Positions 41,570 to 51,000 of a stretch of 51,982 bases of DNA are shown here, piece by piece (the stretch's first letter is position 1; each line of letters opens with the position of its first letter). The notes under the pieces are model-generated. The model was not told where the DNA came from. It did not search any database and worked only from the letters and a program-made list of their open reading frames with translations. The stretch lies in assembly GCA_036504895.1 (NCBI GenBank), contig DASXUJ010000126.1, forward strand, positions 1 through 51,982, given 5' to 3'. The stretch is from Syntrophorhabdaceae bacterium. Lineage in GTDB: Bacteria > Desulfobacterota > Syntrophorhabdia > Syntrophorhabdales > Syntrophorhabdaceae. A program made the translations under genes and the position numbers.

Positions 41570-43222
41570 ATGCTCGACGCTGATACGATCGTCATAGGGT
41601 CCGGCGCGGGAGGCCTTACTGCGGCCCTGGCCCTGGCCCAGGCGGGCGAACGGGTGCTCGTGGTCGAACAACATACCCAACCGGGAGGCTTGTGCCACAG
41701 CTTTCGACGCGGAGGCTTTCGCTTCAGCCCCGGTGTCCATTACATCGGACAACTCGGACCCGGCGGATGGCTGCGCAGAATTTACGAAGGGCTCGGCGTC
41801 GCCGACGACCTGACTTTTTGTGAGATGAATCCCGGGGCTTTTGAGCATATCCGTATCGGAGATGAGGTTTTCGACCTTCCCAAGGGCGAGAAGGCCATGA
41901 TCGAGCGCTTCAAAATGAGATTTCCGCGCCAGGCCGGGGGAATCGACGACTATTTTTCTCTTCTCCATACGGTGTGCGAGGAGATGGCATGCATCCCGGA
42001 AACAAAAAGTTTTGTCGATTTCCTGACCGTCCCCTTTCGGACCTGGAATATGGGTCGTTACGGGCTCTACAGCCTCGACCGCATCCTTCGCGACAGGATA
42101 TCCGATCCATTGCTGCGCTCCTTCCTCTCCATCCAATGCGGCGACCACGGACTGCCCCCTTCCAGGGTGCCGTTTGCCATGCATGCTCCGGTGGCGGGAC
42201 ACTATATCGATGGAGGTTATTACCCCCTCGGGGGTGCGAGCGCCATCCCCGGAGCCCTGATCCAGGGCCTTTACAAAGAAGGCGGCGAGGTCCGGCTTTC
42301 CACTCCGGTGGAAAAAATACTTATCGAAAAAAGAGGGAGCAGGCGCCGCGCCATCGGGGTTCGCCTTGAGGGAGGCGCTGAACTTCGCGCGGGCCGGATA
42401 GTCTCCAATGCCAGTCCTCACATCACCTATAATCAACTCGTGGGCCGGGAGCACGTGAGTTCCCGCCTTAGACGAAAGCTCGACCGCACAAGCTACTCGA
42501 TCGCAGCCCTGACCCTTTTTCTGGCGACGGACCTGGACCTCGAATCGATGGGCATGGATTCCGGAAACTACTGGTACGCGTCCGGGGGTGATTTTGAGTC
42601 CGTCTACACCCGTGCGCAAGACCCCGATGCGGTGGGCGACCGACTCCCGAGCATCTTTTTCGGGATTACAAGCATGAAGGACCCGAGCAACTTCACTCGC
42701 GGGCATCACACCATCGAGGTCGTGCGTTTGATAACCTATTCGGCCTTCGGCGCGTACGCTGATTCAACATCCGGTAACCGTCCCGGAGGCTACCTGGACC
42801 TGAAAGAGAGACTCACCGGAGCCATGCTGAAATCGCTCGACAGGATTATTCCGGGAATCGGCGATCATATACTCTTTTGCGAACTGGGAACCCCGCTTAC
42901 TAATGAACACTATGTGCGCTCGACCCGGGGGGCCTGTTACGGGACTGCAAAAATTTTGAGCCAGATAGGTCCCTTCAGCTTTAAGCAGACTTCGGAGATA
43001 GATAATCTTTGTCTGTGCGGAGCGAGTATTCTGCATGGGGTATCGGGAGCCACGACGTCGGGGCTCACACTGGCGGCAACAGTCCTGAAGTGCCGTCCGA
43101 GCGAATTGCTTAAGAAGACGGGTCAGAACCTGCGGGTAATCGCCCCGGACAGCCCGCACCCCCCGACACTACCCATCCTCATTCAGGTTCCACATGACCG
43201 CGGGAAGGGCGGGTTGTCTTAA
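41570..43222 (+). CDS. CrtI/RetSat-like FAD-dependent oxidoreductase
   Basis: This 550-residue flavoprotein has the dinucleotide motif TIVIGSGAGGLTAALALA (about 6-23), GGLCHSFRRGGFRFSPGVHY (retinol saturase/phytoene desaturase signature) and IDGGYYPLGGASAIPGAL. It ends with CGASILHGVSGATTSGL, which closes the FAD site. Relatives are all-trans-retinol 13,14-reductase and carotene isomerase or desaturase. It probably reduces, desaturates or isomerises a conjugated chain made by the neighbouring operon. AGGAG at 41560-41564 is 5 nt from the ATG. It is divergent from the operon and followed 52 nt later by a small secreted protein. Confidence 0.83.
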   Translation: MLDADTIVIGSGAGGLTAALALAQAGERVLVVEQHTQPGGLCHSFRRGGFRFSPGVHYIGQLGPGGWLRRIYEGLGVADDLTFCEMNPGAFEHIRIGDEVFDLPKGEKAMIERFKMRFPRQAGGIDDYFSLLHTVCEEMACIPETKSFVDFLTVPFRTWNMGRYGLYSLDRILRDRISDPLLRSFLSIQCGDHGLPPSRVPFAMHAPVAGHYIDGGYYPLGGASAIPGALIQGLYKEGGEVRLSTPVEKILIEKRGSRRRAIGVRLEGGAELRAGRIVSNASPHITYNQLVGREHVSSRLRRKLDRTSYSIAALTLFLATDLDLESMGMDSGNYWYASGGDFESVYTRAQDPDAVGDRLPSIFFGITSMKDPSNFTRGHHTIEVVRLITYSAFGAYADSTSGNRPGGYLDLKERLTGAMLKSLDRIIPGIGDHILFCELGTPLTNEHYVRSTRGACYGTAKILSQIGPFSFKQTSEIDNLCLCGASILHGVSGATTSGLTLAATVLKCRPSELLKKTGQNLRVIAPDSPHPPTLPILIQVPHDRGKGGLS

Positions 43223-43274
43223 GCTTCGGAGAAGAAAGGGGAACCATTCCGATTATGAGAGAGGAGGAAATAAA

Positions 43275-43748
43275 ATGAGGTTACGTGGATTTCCAATTAC
43301 GACACTAGTCTCGATACTCTGTGCCGGCGCGGTCATGATCGGCTGGTCGGCGTTGCGAAGTACCGTGTGGGCGGGCGAGACGACCCAGGGGGTCGTACCG
43401 ATGGCCCAGGAAAGAGAAGGGGTGACAGGGCCCGGTTCCACCCCATCCCAAGAATCCGGGGAAGGGCAGAATCAAAGTTTGAAAAAGGATGCGAAAAAGG
43501 CGCTCCGGGACCTCAATGAACAGATAGCGGCTCTCGGCACGCAGTTTAAGGGACACGGATCGAAGGTGGAAGCGGGCGCAAAAGAGAGTTGGAATGACCT
43601 GAAAGAAAAGCAACGGGATGCAAAGATGAAGCTCAAGGAACTTTCGTCAGCCGGTGGAGAGGTGCGGGAAAAGGCAAAGTCGGACTTCAAAGCAGCCCTT
43701 GACGATCTCCGCAAGTCTTATCATAAAGCCGTATCTTACTTCAAATAA
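43275..43748 (+). CDS. Small secreted helical (coiled-coil) protein
   Basis: This 157-residue protein starts with a signal/anchor segment (about 8-33, small-residue rich end TVWA-G). A Pro/Gln/Ser-rich linker (about 40-70) follows, then a charged coiled-coil tail (about 75-150). The tail contains LKKDAKKALRDLNEQIA and SWNDLKEKQRDAKMKLKEL, with about 7- and 11-residue periodicity as in apolipoprotein-like proteins. It is likely periplasmic and could bind amphipathic material. No known family is assigned with confidence. ATG at 43275 has GAGGAGG 8 nt upstream; the in-frame start at 43194 overlaps the preceding gene end. Confidence 0.7.
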   Translation: MRLRGFPITTLVSILCAGAVMIGWSALRSTVWAGETTQGVVPMAQEREGVTGPGSTPSQESGEGQNQSLKKDAKKALRDLNEQIAALGTQFKGHGSKVEAGAKESWNDLKEKQRDAKMKLKELSSAGGEVREKAKSDFKAALDDLRKSYHKAVSYFK

Positions 43749-44090
43749 GAAGAGACGCCTGCATCAGCCACCCTCTTCTTCCGGTCTTTTATCGATCGCG
43801 TGACACGCATCATGGTCCGCACAGCGCTTCTCCCCGGCTTCTTCGTTATCCATCAAAAGTAGCCTCGGCAAATACTGAAAGGCTGAAAAAACCTCCTTGA
43901 CGCTGCCTCTATGTGAGGCCATTCCACGAAGAAGCGGGTAATGGGTCGGCTCCATTACCCGCTTTTCGACATCGATACCATTCAGTATTACCGCAGGCAG
44001 GACAGCTTTCGACAAAGTCTCGCGGCAGACATTGACGCTCCGGGTGAAGATGATTAGGTATCAGTCATGAACTATCCCTGGAGGTGAAAA
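43749..44090. other. 342-nt intergenic region
   Basis: It holds a weak AAGAAGAG/CTCTTCTT pairing just after the coiled-coil gene (43747-43754 with 43773-43780) and the strong terminator at 43934-43966. An 83-codon frame on the - strand (43764-44015) begins with TTG, lacks a ribosome-binding site and resembles nothing I know, so I leave it unannotated. Confidence 0.55.
43934..43966 (+). terminator. Rho-independent terminator
   Basis: A perfect 11-bp stem (43934-43944 with 43952-43962), a 7-nt loop and a following TTTT (43963-43966) form a classical terminator for transcripts coming from the 41570-43748 genes. The T run is short. Confidence 0.7.
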
Positions 44091-44723
44091 ATGATTCAGA
44101 ATAAAGTATTCCTGAGTCTTTCGTCCCACCGGCTGAGGGCGGCAATACTGCCCATGATAAGCCTGATTATAATCACCTTTATTTGTACTATTTTTCCCGC
44201 GGCCCCTGCATCTTCGGCGAGGGTAGCCCCCAAGGGCCTTCCGCCCTTTACCCTCCCTGCCCCCGCAACCGAGCAGGAGAGGAATTATCTGGGACTCAAG
44301 AGCCCGGGCCCTTTCGAGGTAGGGCAGATCAGGCCGGGGGTTGTGATCATCGAGTTCTTTGATTTAGAGTGCCCCTATTGCCGCTCCGCCACCTCGGACG
44401 TGGACGAGGTATTTCGGAAAATAGAGGGGAGACCCGACTTGAAAGGCAGGGTTACCCTTATCGGTATCGGCATGAGTAACGACGAAAATAAGGTCAAGAC
44501 TTATAAGGAAAGGTATCGCGTCCCCTTTCCCGTCTTTCCCGATTCCGACATGGTCATAAGCCGACTCCTCAACGTGAAAACCACTCCCACCTATATAGCT
44601 GTGAATGTGGACGGCAAAGGGTCGGCACAAGTCTTCTATCTCCAGGAAGGGGTTTTCAGCAGCCCTGCAGCATTTCTTGGGGACGTGATCTCCGCTTCGG
44701 GACTTCCGGGCGCCCGCCCGTAA
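44091..44723 (+). CDS. Thioredoxin-like periplasmic protein (TlpA/DsbA type)
   Basis: This 210-residue protein has an N-terminal membrane/signal segment (about 17-43) and a thioredoxin-fold domain. The redox motif is CPYC in FFDLECPYCRSA (C94, C97 region), and the cis-Pro is in VKTTPTYIAVN. A helix containing DVDEVFRKIEGRPDLKGRVTLIGIG separates them. It is probably a periplasmic thiol oxidoreductase, possibly for cytochrome c or envelope proteins. CTGGAGG lies 7 nt before the ATG. It may serve the envelope functions around it, but no direct partner is evident. Confidence 0.83.
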   Translation: MIQNKVFLSLSSHRLRAAILPMISLIIITFICTIFPAAPASSARVAPKGLPPFTLPAPATEQERNYLGLKSPGPFEVGQIRPGVVIIEFFDLECPYCRSATSDVDEVFRKIEGRPDLKGRVTLIGIGMSNDENKVKTYKERYRVPFPVFPDSDMVISRLLNVKTTPTYIAVNVDGKGSAQVFYLQEGVFSSPAAFLGDVISASGLPGARP

Positions 44724-44825
44724 GGCGGACGGGCAGAGCGCTTCGACAATCTGTCGCGTGGTCCACCAAGAATGACCATCAGGCCTTACGTACGCGTACG
44801 TCGACATGTGCTGCAGACGGGCCTG
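44716..44825. repeat. Cluster of palindromes, REP-like intergenic element
   Basis: GCCCGT/ACGGGC (44716-44721 with 44729-44734) overlaps the thioredoxin stop region. CAGGCC (44780-44785) pairs with GGCCTG (44820-44825) around a perfect 14-bp palindrome ACGTACGCGTACGT (44788-44801). The nested layout is typical of intergenic repetitive elements or transcription end structures. Whether other copies exist in the genome cannot be seen here. Confidence 0.4.
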
Positions 44826-44839
44826 CGGAATAATAAAGG

Positions 44840-44868
44840 TGGCGAATCCGGCCTTAAAGGGATATAAT
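44840..44868 (+). promoter_or_regulatory. Candidate promoter of the glucan synthase gene
   Basis: A perfect TATAAT (44863-44868) is preceded 17 nt upstream by TGGCGA (44840-44845), a poor -35. Transcription would start near 44875, giving a leader of about 125 nt that contains the hairpin at 44888-44930. Confidence 0.4.
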
Positions 44869-44887
44869 AGAGTACACACCAACCCGT

Positions 44888-44930
44888 TCCCACTTCAGGA
44901 AATGTTTCGGTAGTAACCGGAGAAGTGGGA
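44888..44930 (+). promoter_or_regulatory. Leader hairpin upstream of the glucan synthase gene
   Basis: TCCCACTTC (44888-44896) pairs perfectly with GAAGTGGGA (44922-44930), and the loop contains a smaller CGGT/ACCG pairing. No T run follows, so it is more likely a leader structure than a terminator. I match it to no known riboswitch. Confidence 0.35.
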
Positions 44931-45000
44931 GTCCAAAAATAGCATCCATATTCACAATCCGGTTGATTCGATCTTGGTTCGAGATAAGGAGAGGTCTATT

Positions 45001-48000
45001 TTGACGTTTCTCAGCACATCCCTCATCAGGGGGCCGGCCTATTTATGGGCCCGCTTCCATCAAAAAAAATTAGAGCAAAGAATCATCATTGACGAGCCGC
45101 CGCTCCGGTCGGAGCTGTTCAGCGCTTCCCAGATGGAGCATCACGGCAAGGGCCTGGCGGGTGCCCATGTAGTGAGCGCGAGCCCATCGGCCGAACAGCT
45201 GCTCGCGCGCCTTGGGGATAATGAAGAGGTCCTCCTCGGCGTGCGGGAGCTCCTGACGGAGGCGGTAAAAGATAACCGGAGGATTACGCCTGCGGGTGAA
45301 TGGCTCCTCGACAACTTCTATCTTATGGAAGAACAGATTCGCACCGCGAAGCGGCACTTGCCGAAGGGCTACGGCAAAGGACTGCCAAGGCTGAAAAACG
45401 GTCCTTCAAAGGGTCTCCCCCGCGTCTACGACATTGCCCTGGAGACGATCTCTCACGGCGACGGCCGGGTGGACCGTGAGGCCCTGAGCGGTTTCGTCGC
45501 AGCCTACCAGACGGTCACCGTGCTGGACCTCGGGGAATTATGGGCGATCCCCATCATGCTCCGCCTGGCGCTGATCGAAAACCTGAGGCGTGTTGCGACG
45601 CGGATCGCTGCTGACAGGATTAACAGGAACCATGCCGACCACTGGTCGGACCGGATTACCGAAACCGCCGAGTCGAACCCCAAAGATCTGATCCTGACTA
45701 TTGCCGACATGGCGCGCGCGAAGCCGCCCATGGTGAGCTCTTTTGTCGCCGAGCTTGCGCGCCGGCTCAAAGGCAGGGGCCCCGCCCTCGCATTGCCCCT
45801 TGCCTGGATCGAGCAGCAGCTTTCCGGCGCGAGCCTCACTATCGAACAACTGGTGCAGTCGGAAAACCAGCAGCAGGCGGCAGACCAGCTCTCCATCAGC
45901 AACAGTATCGGCAGCCTTCGTTTCCTCGGAGCCGCTGACTGGCGGAAATTTGTCGAAACCATGAGCGTGGTTGAGCAGACCCTGTGTGGAGATCCTGCCG
46001 GCGTCTACGCTGCAATGGATTTTGCGACCCGCGATCAGTATCGCCACGTGATAGAGAAACTCTCGAAAGGCGGTCTCTTGTCCGAAAACGAAGTGGCCCG
46101 TGTCGCAATCCGTCTTGCCGGGGAATCTGAGGCAGGGACGGACGGCGACGGCCGGAAGGGACATGTAGGCTTTTTCCTCATGGATAAGGGGCACGCCCGG
46201 CTCAAGGGACTTACGGGCGCGCGCAGGTCTTTGGCTCACGCGATTCAGGGCATGGTCCGCCGGTTTCCTTTATTTTTCTACCTTGGCGCGTTCACGGTAA
46301 TCACCGCGGTCCTCACGGGGGCTCTATATTCAGTGGGGTATACCCATGGATTACAGGGTCCTCTGGCATGGTTTACGGGTCTGCTCTGCCTTCTGTCGGT
46401 GGGTCAGTTATCGATGGCCCTGGTGAACTGGCTTACGACCCGGTTCGTGAGGGCCCGGCCCCTTCCGCGAATGGACTTCTCCAAGGGAATTCCCCTGGAA
46501 TCAGCGGGTCTCGTCGTGGTGCCCACGATGCTCACCGGTGACCGCAATATTGAGCATCTGATGGACGCCCTGGAGGTCAGATTCCTCGCAAACAGGGACG
46601 ACAACCTGCGGTTCGCCCTTCTCACCGATTTTCGGGATGCCGCCCAGGAAACCCTGCCTGAGGATGAACGGCTCTTATTGTCGGCCACGCAAAGGATCGA
46701 AGAGCTGAACGAGAAATACAGGTCTTCGGAAAAGGATAGTTTTTTTTTATTTCATCGTCCCCGTCGTTTTAATACTCAGGCCAATATCTGGATGGGTTAC
46801 GAGCGCAAGCGGGGAAAGCTCGCGGAACTGAATTCCTTTCTCCGCGGCGGCTCCCGGGACTGTTTCTCGCTTATCGTCGGCAATACGGATGCAATAAGCG
46901 AGGTCAAATACATCATCACCCTTGACACGGACACGCAGCTTCCCCGTGACGCGGCGCGACAGTTTGTCGGGGCCATGGCTCACCCGCTCAACCGTCCGCA
47001 TTACGATGAAGAAAAACAGCGCATCTCGGCAGGGTACGGCATTCTTCAGCCCCGGGTGGCGGTGAGCCTCCCTAATACGAACCGGTCCCGGTATGCACGC
47101 ATGTGGGGAAGCGATGCGGGCATCGATCCCTATACCCGGGTGGTTTCCGACGTCTACCAGGACCTTTTCGGGGAAGGCTCCTTTATCGGCAAAGGCATCT
47201 ATGAGATCGACGCCTTCGAGCGGGCAGTCAAAGGGCGCTTTCCTGAAAATCTTATTTTGAGCCACGACCTGATCGAAGGATGTTATGCCCGGGCAGGCCT
47301 TTTAAGCGACGTGCAGTTGTACGAGGAATACCCTTCCCGCTACAGTGCTGACGTGAACCGAAGGCACCGCTGGATTCGCGGCGACTGGCAGATCCTCCGA
47401 TGGGTGCTGCCCGGGGTGCCCTGCCGGAATGCGCGCTTTTGCGAAAATCCCCTCTCCATGCTTTCCCGATGGAAGATTTTCGATAATCTGCGCCGCAGCC
47501 TTTCCCCTCTGGCATTGACACTTCTTCTGCTCCTGGGCTGGATGGTCCTGCCCATGCCCTGGTTCTGGACGTCGTCGGTGATAGCTATCCTGATAATCCC
47601 TTCCTTGATCGCTTTTGGTTTGGAATTATTCAAGAAGCCGGCTGATGTGGTTCTCGGTCAGCATATCTTCTCTTCTCTGAGGGAAGGCGGCAGAAGCCTG
47701 GGCCAGACCGCATTCACCTTTTCGTGCCTGCCCTATGAAGCGTTTTTCAGCATTGACGCGGTAGTGCGCACCATCTGGCGAATGGCGGCTGCACGCAAGC
47801 GGCTTCTGGAATGGAACCCTTCGGGTGATTCCGATCGGGCGAGCCGGATGGGCTTTGCCGGGGCCTGCCGCACCATGTGGATATCTCCGGCCATCTCCGT
47901 TGCAACGGCGATATATCTCGCTTTTTCGAGGCCCGAGGTCTTGTTTGCTGCCCTGCCTGTCCTTATCCTCTGGTTTATCTCACCCCTCGTAACCTGGTGG

Positions 48001-51000
48001 ATCAGCGAGCCCCTGGATCGCCGTGAAGCAAAGCTCAGCGCGGGCCAGACAACCTTCCTGAGAAAGATTTCCCGAAAGACATGGGGTTTCTTCGAGACCT
48101 TCGTCGGCCCCGAAGACCATTGGCTTCCGCCCGATAATTATCAGGAGCATCCCCTTGCCAAAGTTGCGCACCGCACGTCGCCTACCAACATGGGGCTTTC
48201 GCTCCTCGCCAATTTATCGGCATGGGACTTCGGTTATATTTCTGCGGGACAGCTCATGGACCGTACGTCTCAGGCACTCGAGACCATGGAATCCCTGGAG
48301 CGCTACAAGGGGCATTTCTACAACTGGTATGACACGGAGTCGCTGAAACCGCTGCTGCCGATCTACATCTCCACCGTAGACAGCGGTAACCTCGCGGCCC
48401 ACCTGTTGACGCTGCGAGCGGGGCTCGCGGTTCTCCCTGATGCGAAGATAGTGGGGTCCAAGGTATTTGACGGTCTGGGCGATACAATTGATATTCTCTT
48501 TGACGAGGCCGGAAAGAACATCCCCCTTCCCCTCTCTCAGGCGAGAGAAGAGCGGGAATACGGTGAAGTCATACGGCTGGATACGCTCCATGGCGTATGG
48601 GAGGGGCTTCAGAGGCTCGTCGCCTTTGCCCCGGGAGTGGTCCGTGGCTTTGATGCCGATTCGGAAAGCGTGGCCTCATGGTGGGCGAAGGCGTACGCCG
48701 CTCAATGCCGGGCTGCCCTCGACGACCTGACTTTCCTCGTCCCCTGGATGGCATTGTCCCTCCCTTCAGGGGTCCTCAGCGACTTTCCCGCCCTTGGAGA
48801 GATTCCGACATTGCGGGCATTGTCCGGTCTTGACCGGAAACTGGTGCCGGCAATTATTGCTCAATCCAATGGGACGGCCGAGGAGCACAGGCGGATTGAA
48901 GAGCTCGCGGATGCCGTCAGGGAAGGAAGCGCCAGGGCCAGGGCGAGAATAGGGGCCATGGAGAAGCTTTCCTTCCGATCGGGCGAGCTTGCCCGCATCG
49001 ATTATGAGTTTCTTTATGACGAATCCCGCCACCTCCTGGCGATCGGCTACAACCTCATCGATAAGCGCCGGGATGGGAGCTGCTATGATATGCTGGCCTC
49101 GGAAGCGAGGCTCTCGAGCTTCGTCGCCATTGCCCAGGGACAATTACCTCAGGAGACCTGGTTTGCCCTGGGGCGTCTGCTCACGACCGCCGCGGGAGGG
49201 CCGATTCTCCTCTCCTGGAGCGGCTCCATGTTCGAATACCTGATGCCTCTCCTTATAATGCCCACCTATGAACAGACGATCCTTGACGACACCTGCAAGG
49301 CGGTTGTGGCAAGGCAGATTGAGTACGGCAACACCCGTGGAGTGCCCTGGGGAGTTTCCGAATCGGGATATAACAGAATAGACGGTCATCTCAATTACCA
49401 GTACAGCGCCTTCGGCATACCCGGATTGGGGCTTAAGCGCGGCCTCGCGGGTGATCTGGTCATCGCTCCCTACGCGTCGGCCCTGGCGCTCATGGTGGCG
49501 CCCGAAGAGGCGTGTCTCAACCTCGAGACCCTTTCCGCCCATGGCTTTGAGGGAAGATACGGTTTCTATGAAGCCATCGATTACACCCCGAACCACCTGC
49601 CACGCGGGCAGTCGCGCGCGGTGGTAAGGTCCTTCATGGCCCATCACCAGGGCATGAGCCTCCTTTCTCTGGCCTCCCTTCTCCTGGATCGTCCCATGCA
49701 GAGACGCTTCGAGTCGGACCCTTCATTTCAGGCGGTTCTGCTCCTCCTGCAGGAACGGGTACCGAAGGCAACGGCGTTCTATTCCCATACCACCGAGCTT
49801 TCCGAGGCCCATACCGCCTCCCACGACGTGGAAGAAATGCCGATACGGGTCTACACAAGCCCCGACACGGCCGTACCGGAAGTGCAGTTGCTATCGAACG
49901 GAAGATACCATGTAATGATCACCAACGCGGGCGGCGGCTACAGCCGCTGGAAGGATCTTGCGGTAACGCGATGGCGCGAGGACAGCACCTGTGATAACTG
50001 GGGGACCTTCTGTTACATTCGGGACCTTGCGAGCGGCATGTTCTGGTCGACCGCACATCAACCTGCCCTGAAGACTTCGAAGCAGTATGAGGCGATATTC
50101 TCGGAAGGGCGAGCGGAATTTCGGCGCAGAGACCAGGAGATCGATACCCATACGGAGATTGCCGTTTCGCCCGAAGACGACATCGAGCTGCGCCGGATTA
50201 CCCTCACGAACCGGACGCGGACCCGAAGAACAATAGAGATCACAAGCTACGCCGAAGTTGTCCTCGCAACACCCGCCCAGGACGCGCTGCACCCGGCATT
50301 CAGTAACCTTTTCGTCCAGACCGAGATCATCCGCGAGCGCAGCGCCATACTAGCCACGCGCCGGCCCCGCTCTGTTGAAGAAAAATCGCCCTGGATGTTC
50401 CATCTTATGGCAGTGCACGGGGCCGAGGCCGGTGAAGTCACCTTTGAGACCGACCGCGCGCGCTTTATAGGCCGTGGGAATACCGTTGCCTACCCGGAAG
50501 CGATGAAAGGAGCATACGGGCTTTCGGGCAGCGAAGGCTCGGTGCTCGACCCGATTGTCGCGGTCCGCCGCCGCATAACCCTTGATCCGGAAAAGTCGGC
50601 GACCATCAATATCGTGACAGGTATTGGTGAAACCCGTGATGCCTGTCTGGATCTGGCGGGAAAATATCAGGACCGGCGTCTCGCCGACCGGGTCTTTGAC
50701 CTCGCATGGACCCATTCTCAGGTACTCCTGCGGCAGATCAATACGACGGAAGCCGACGCCCAGCTCTATGGACGGCTTGCCGCCTCGATTGTATATGCGA
50801 ACCGGTCATTACGCGCCGGTCCGGGAACCCTGGCCGAGAACCGCCGTGGTCAATCCGGCCTCTGGGGCTACTCCATTTCCGGCGATCTTCCCATCGTGCT
50901 CCTCCAGATCGAAGATCCTGCCAATATCGGCCTCGTACGACAACTTGTCCGGGCCCACGCGTACTGGCGTCTTAAAGGGCTGGCGGTAGACCTCGTAATC

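Noticed and set aside
43764-44015. Possible 83-aa gene on the - strand
   Set aside because: TTG start, no ribosome-binding site, no recognisable features, and it contains the reverse copy of a perfect terminator hairpin.
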